Part shown: piece after piece, positions 7,671 through 10,102 of the stretch
Numbering within the stretch: position 1 is the stretch's first letter
Layout of the letters: the number at the start of each line of letters is the position of its first letter
DNA from: Bacteroidales bacterium
GTDB taxonomy: Bacteria > Bacteroidota > Bacteroidia > Bacteroidales > VadinHA17
DNA length: 10,102 nucleotides
Direction of reading: 5' to 3'
NCBI GenBank assembly: GCA_030692905.1
Contig: JAUYBT010000110.1
Coordinates: 1-10,102, forward strand
The notes under the pieces: model-generated
The model's database searches: none
Seen by the model: the letters and a program-made list of their open reading frames with translations, nothing else
What the model was told of the DNA's origin: nothing
Translations under genes and position numbers: made by a program

Positions 7671-8246
7671 TTAATTATTATTAACTGTTTTAACTGTCCC
7701 GGAATTTATCATCTCAAGGTATTCGATAACCTGAATCAGGTAATTATCAACATCAACCGGGTTTTTTATCTCCATCATTAGGTCAAACGGAGTTTCACCG
7801 GATTCAGACTCAAATAATCCAACCTTAAATGCAGCATTGGATAATGATGATATATATTGTAGTGGGAACAGTTTTTTGAAATTGATATCAATAAGGATAT
7901 CAAATCGATTGCTGATAAAATTATTGGTTTCAGAAGAGACCGGATGATAAAAAAAGTTCAGTTCCTTCTTTCTGATACATGTCAGATATTTGATGGCAGT
8001 ATATTGATCAGGCAGATTCTTTCCGGGGAAATAGCCCAGTATTTTAACCTCAATATTCCGCTTATGCATTTTTTGATAAAACCTTGATAAACTTGCGAAA
8101 TCTTCTGGCCTTAAAGCATCCCATACTATTCCAATATTTTTTACCAGGTCTATATTTGAATAATACACTTTTTTCTTTGTTCTGGCAATCCTTTTAGTGA
8201 GGATAGCCTTTCCGATATTAAGCCTGATATTTTTAAATAATTCCAT
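7671..8246 (-). CDS. DUF6913 family protein of unknown function
   Basis: A 191-residue protein that I recognise as resembling the DUF6913 family, known to me from Bacteroidetes; no function is established. There is no signal peptide or membrane segment, so it is probably cytoplasmic. The N-terminus is basic (KAILTKRIARTKKK, then VYY). Alternating strands and helices follow: NIGIVWDA (about residues 37-44), VKILGYFPG (67-75), FDILIDINFKKLFPLQYISSLS (about 115-136) and FKVGLFE (140-146). This suggests a Rossmann-like alpha/beta fold. The FDxLIDxxxxxxFPLxYIxxLSxAxFKVG block is what I take as the family signature. It lies between ligA (46-nt gap) and dapA (4-nt gap) on the same strand, which fits an operon but does not reveal its role. 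An exact -7 box sits 4 bases before its ATG. Confidence 0.75.
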   Translation of the reverse strand: MELFKNIRLNIGKAILTKRIARTKKKVYYSNIDLVKNIGIVWDALRPEDFASLSRFYQKMHKRNIEVKILGYFPGKNLPDQYTAIKYLTCIRKKELNFFYHPVSSETNNFISNRFDILIDINFKKLFPLQYISSLSNAAFKVGLFESESGETPFDLMMEIKNPVDVDNYLIQVIEYLEMINSGTVKTVNNN

Positions 8247-8250
8247 ATTA

Positions 8251-8258
8251 CAAACCTA
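8251..8258 (-). promoter_or_regulatory. Candidate -7 promoter box just before the DUF6913 start
   Basis: On the minus strand TAGGTTTG matches TAnnTTTG exactly and ends 4 bases before the ATG at 8246. If used, transcription would begin at or next to the start codon, giving a leaderless or nearly leaderless mRNA for the DUF6913 and dapA genes. No clear -33 TTTG lies at 19-21 bases, only a weak CTG about 18 bases upstream. A chance match is possible. Confidence 0.3.
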
Positions 8259-8292
8259 ACAGTTTTTTGTTAAAATCAGCGGTGCGTACTTT

Positions 8293-10102
8293 TTATTCTT
8301 CACTAATTATTTTGAGGAATTCTGTCTCACTTAATATGGGCACTCCAAGCTCCAAAGCTTTCTCTTTTTTTGACTGGCCCATGTTTTCTCCTGCAAGAAT
8401 AAATGAGGTATTTCCGGAAACTGACATCGAGTTTCTGCCACCATTTTTTTCAATCAGCTTTTTATATTCATCCCGGCTATATTTCTGAAAAAGGCCTGAT
8501 ATAACGATTGTTTTACCTTCTAATGTATTACTGGTCAGGCTGGGATTTTTATTATCGCTGAATTTAATACCAACCAACCTGAGCCGGTTTATTATTTCAA
8601 GGTTTTCATTATCTGAAAAGTAAGCAATAATACTCGTCGCTATTTTAGGACCAATTTCACGGACACTTGTTAATTGCTCAGGATTAGCCTTAATAAGGTC
8701 ATCTATTGTCCGGAATCTTCCGGAAATGGTTTTTGCAACTGTCTCTCCCACATGCCTGATGCCAAGGGCAAAAAGCACCCGGTGATAAGGAGTATCAATC
8801 GATTTTTTTATGCTTTTCAAAATATTGGAAGCCGATTTTTTACCCAGGCGCTCCAGTGGAACCAGCTGCTCCAACTGTAAATCATAAAGATCCGAAAAAT
8901 TTCTTATCAGATTATTGCTGAAGAGCAGGTCAATTGTCTCTTCTCCCAATCCGTCTATATCCATAGCCTTCCTGCTGATAAAATGTTCAATCCTCCCTTT
9001 TAACTGTGGGGGGCAGTGAAGGTAGTTGGGACAGAAATGATTTGCTTCACCTTCATTTTTAATAAGAGCAGTTCCACACTCCGGGCAGTTGGAAATAAAG
9101 ACTATTTTTTTACTGTTTTCATTTCTGAAGGAATGATCGATGCCTACTATCTTCGGAATTATTTCGCCTCCCTTCTCAACATAAACCATATCGTTAAGAT
9201 GCAGATCAAGAAAGGCAATCTGATCAGCATTATGAAGAGTAGCACGTTTAACAGTTGATCCGGAAAGAAGAACAGGTTCGAGATTAGCTACCGGGGTAAC
9301 GTTTCCTGTTCTGCCGACCTGAAATATTACTGATAACAACCTTGTTGAGGCTTCCTCTGCTTTATATTTATAGGCTATTGCCCAGCGAGGCGATTTGGCT
9401 GTAACCCCAAGTTCTTCCCGCTGACTCAGGGAATTAACTTTTACAACAACTCCATCAATATCATAAGGAAGGTTTTTTCGTTCTGATTCCCAGTAAGATA
9501 TAAATTGAATTACTTCATCAATATTCCTGCATAACCTTATACTGTCAGGCACCCTGAAACCCCATTCAGAGGCCTCTTTTAAATTAGCATAATGGTTGTC
9601 ATGTGGAAGCTCTTCAGCAAGAATGAAATAGACCAGGCAATCAAGAGACCTTGAAGCTACAATCCTTGGATCAAGTAGTTTAAGGGTACCTGCAGCAGCA
9701 TTCCGTGGATTGGCAAAAGGAGTAATTTCTGCTTTTATTCTCTCATCATTTAGCTTGTTAAAAACTGCCCTTGGCATAAGAATTTCACCCCTTATCACGA
9801 ACTCAGCCGGTATTGTTTTACCAGATATCTTCAGTGGGATACTTTTAATCGTTTTAACATTTAATGTAACATCATCACCTTTATTTCCGTCACCTCTTGT
9901 TATTGCCCTGAAAAGTGAACCGTTTTTATAAGTAATGCTGATTGAAGCTCCGTCAAATTTCAGTTCACAGACATATTCAATTGATTCTGAAGTGGTTTTT
10001 CTTATCCTGGTGTCAAATTCCCTGAGCTCTTCTTCGCTGTATGTGTTTCCGAGTGAAAGCATCGGATAAATGTGCTCATATTGTTCGAACTCTTTGGTAA
10101 TA
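8293..10102 (-). CDS. ligA: NAD+-dependent DNA ligase (5' end cut by window edge)
   Basis: LigA seals nicks in replication and repair using NAD+. The frame stays open through the right edge: codons before the first visible ATG (10060-10062) read EHIYP and then MLSLGNTYS, a conserved internal block, so that ATG is not the start. About 70 N-terminal residues (domain Ia, which binds the NMN half of NAD+) are missing. Numbering from that Met, the adenylated lysine is K35 in CELKFDG (E. coli K115). TRGDGNKGDDVT follows, and the OB-fold part contains VGRTGNVTPVA. A Cys4 zinc finger (C326, C329, C344, C350) has the same spacing as E. coli, and helix-hairpin-helix repeats come next (IDGLGEETIDLL, LERLGKKSA, ALGIRHVGE, VREIGPKIA). 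A BRCT domain occupies 514-589. It is the first visible gene of the minus-strand run; its promoter is outside the window. Confidence 0.98.
   Translation of the reverse strand, partial: ITKEFEQYEHIYPMLSLGNTYSEEELREFDTRIRKTTSESIEYVCELKFDGASISITYKNGSLFRAITRGDGNKGDDVTLNVKTIKSIPLKISGKTIPAEFVIRGEILMPRAVFNKLNDERIKAEITPFANPRNAAAGTLKLLDPRIVASRSLDCLVYFILAEELPHDNHYANLKEASEWGFRVPDSIRLCRNIDEVIQFISYWESERKNLPYDIDGVVVKVNSLSQREELGVTAKSPRWAIAYKYKAEEASTRLLSVIFQVGRTGNVTPVANLEPVLLSGSTVKRATLHNADQIAFLDLHLNDMVYVEKGGEIIPKIVGIDHSFRNENSKKIVFISNCPECGTALIKNEGEANHFCPNYLHCPPQLKGRIEHFISRKAMDIDGLGEETIDLLFSNNLIRNFSDLYDLQLEQLVPLERLGKKSASNILKSIKKSIDTPYHRVLFALGIRHVGETVAKTISGRFRTIDDLIKANPEQLTSVREIGPKIATSIIAYFSDNENLEIINRLRLVGIKFSDNKNPSLTSNTLEGKTIVISGLFQKYSRDEYKKLIEKNGGRNSMSVSGNTSFILAGENMGQSKKEKALELGVPILSETEFLKIISEE

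Noticed and set aside
10060..10062. ATG as the start of ligA, giving a complete 589-residue protein
   Set aside because: Coding continues upstream without a stop to the window edge and reads conserved ligase sequence (EHIYP before MLSLGNTYS); domain Ia would be missing, so the gene is cut by the window.

Overview
The window is about 10 kb of chromosomal DNA from a member of the Bacteroidetes, probably a Bacteroidales relative, although the order is a guess. The supporting signs are: a type IX secretion (T9SS) C-terminal sorting domain; an enlarged SecA of 1108 residues ending in a SEC-C zinc motif; a DUF6913 protein, a family I know from Bacteroidetes; exact TAnnTTTG -7 promoter boxes; and A-rich start regions without clear Shine-Dalgarno sequences.

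Layout, left to right. Bases 1-127 hold the C-terminal tail of a plus-strand gene, probably dnaX. Directly after it, in the same frame, lies a start-less remnant of a sensor histidine kinase ATPase domain (128-313). A ferritin gene (348-860) follows and overlaps by 4 nt a gene for a secreted multidomain metallopeptidase-like protein with a T9SS sorting tail (857-3337). A strong hairpin terminator (3344-3371) closes that pair. secA (3455-6781) then starts from its own short promoter region.

The right third is on the minus strand. In transcription order it reads ligA (5' end cut by the window edge), a DUF6913 gene and dapA, closely spaced and likely one operon. It converges on secA with no spacer: the two stop codons abut in a single TGATCA palindrome.

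Functionally this is mostly housekeeping: DNA polymerase clamp loader (tentative), Sec translocase motor, NAD+-dependent DNA ligase and lysine/cell-wall precursor synthesis. The accessory part is the ferritin plus secreted metalloprotease pair and the kinase remnant before it. I see no tRNA, rRNA, CRISPR array, insertion sequence or defence island, and no convincing undescribed multigene system. The points most worth a second look are the ferritin/exported protein coupling, the kinase remnant, the shared-stop convergence and the direct repeat around the secA promoter box.
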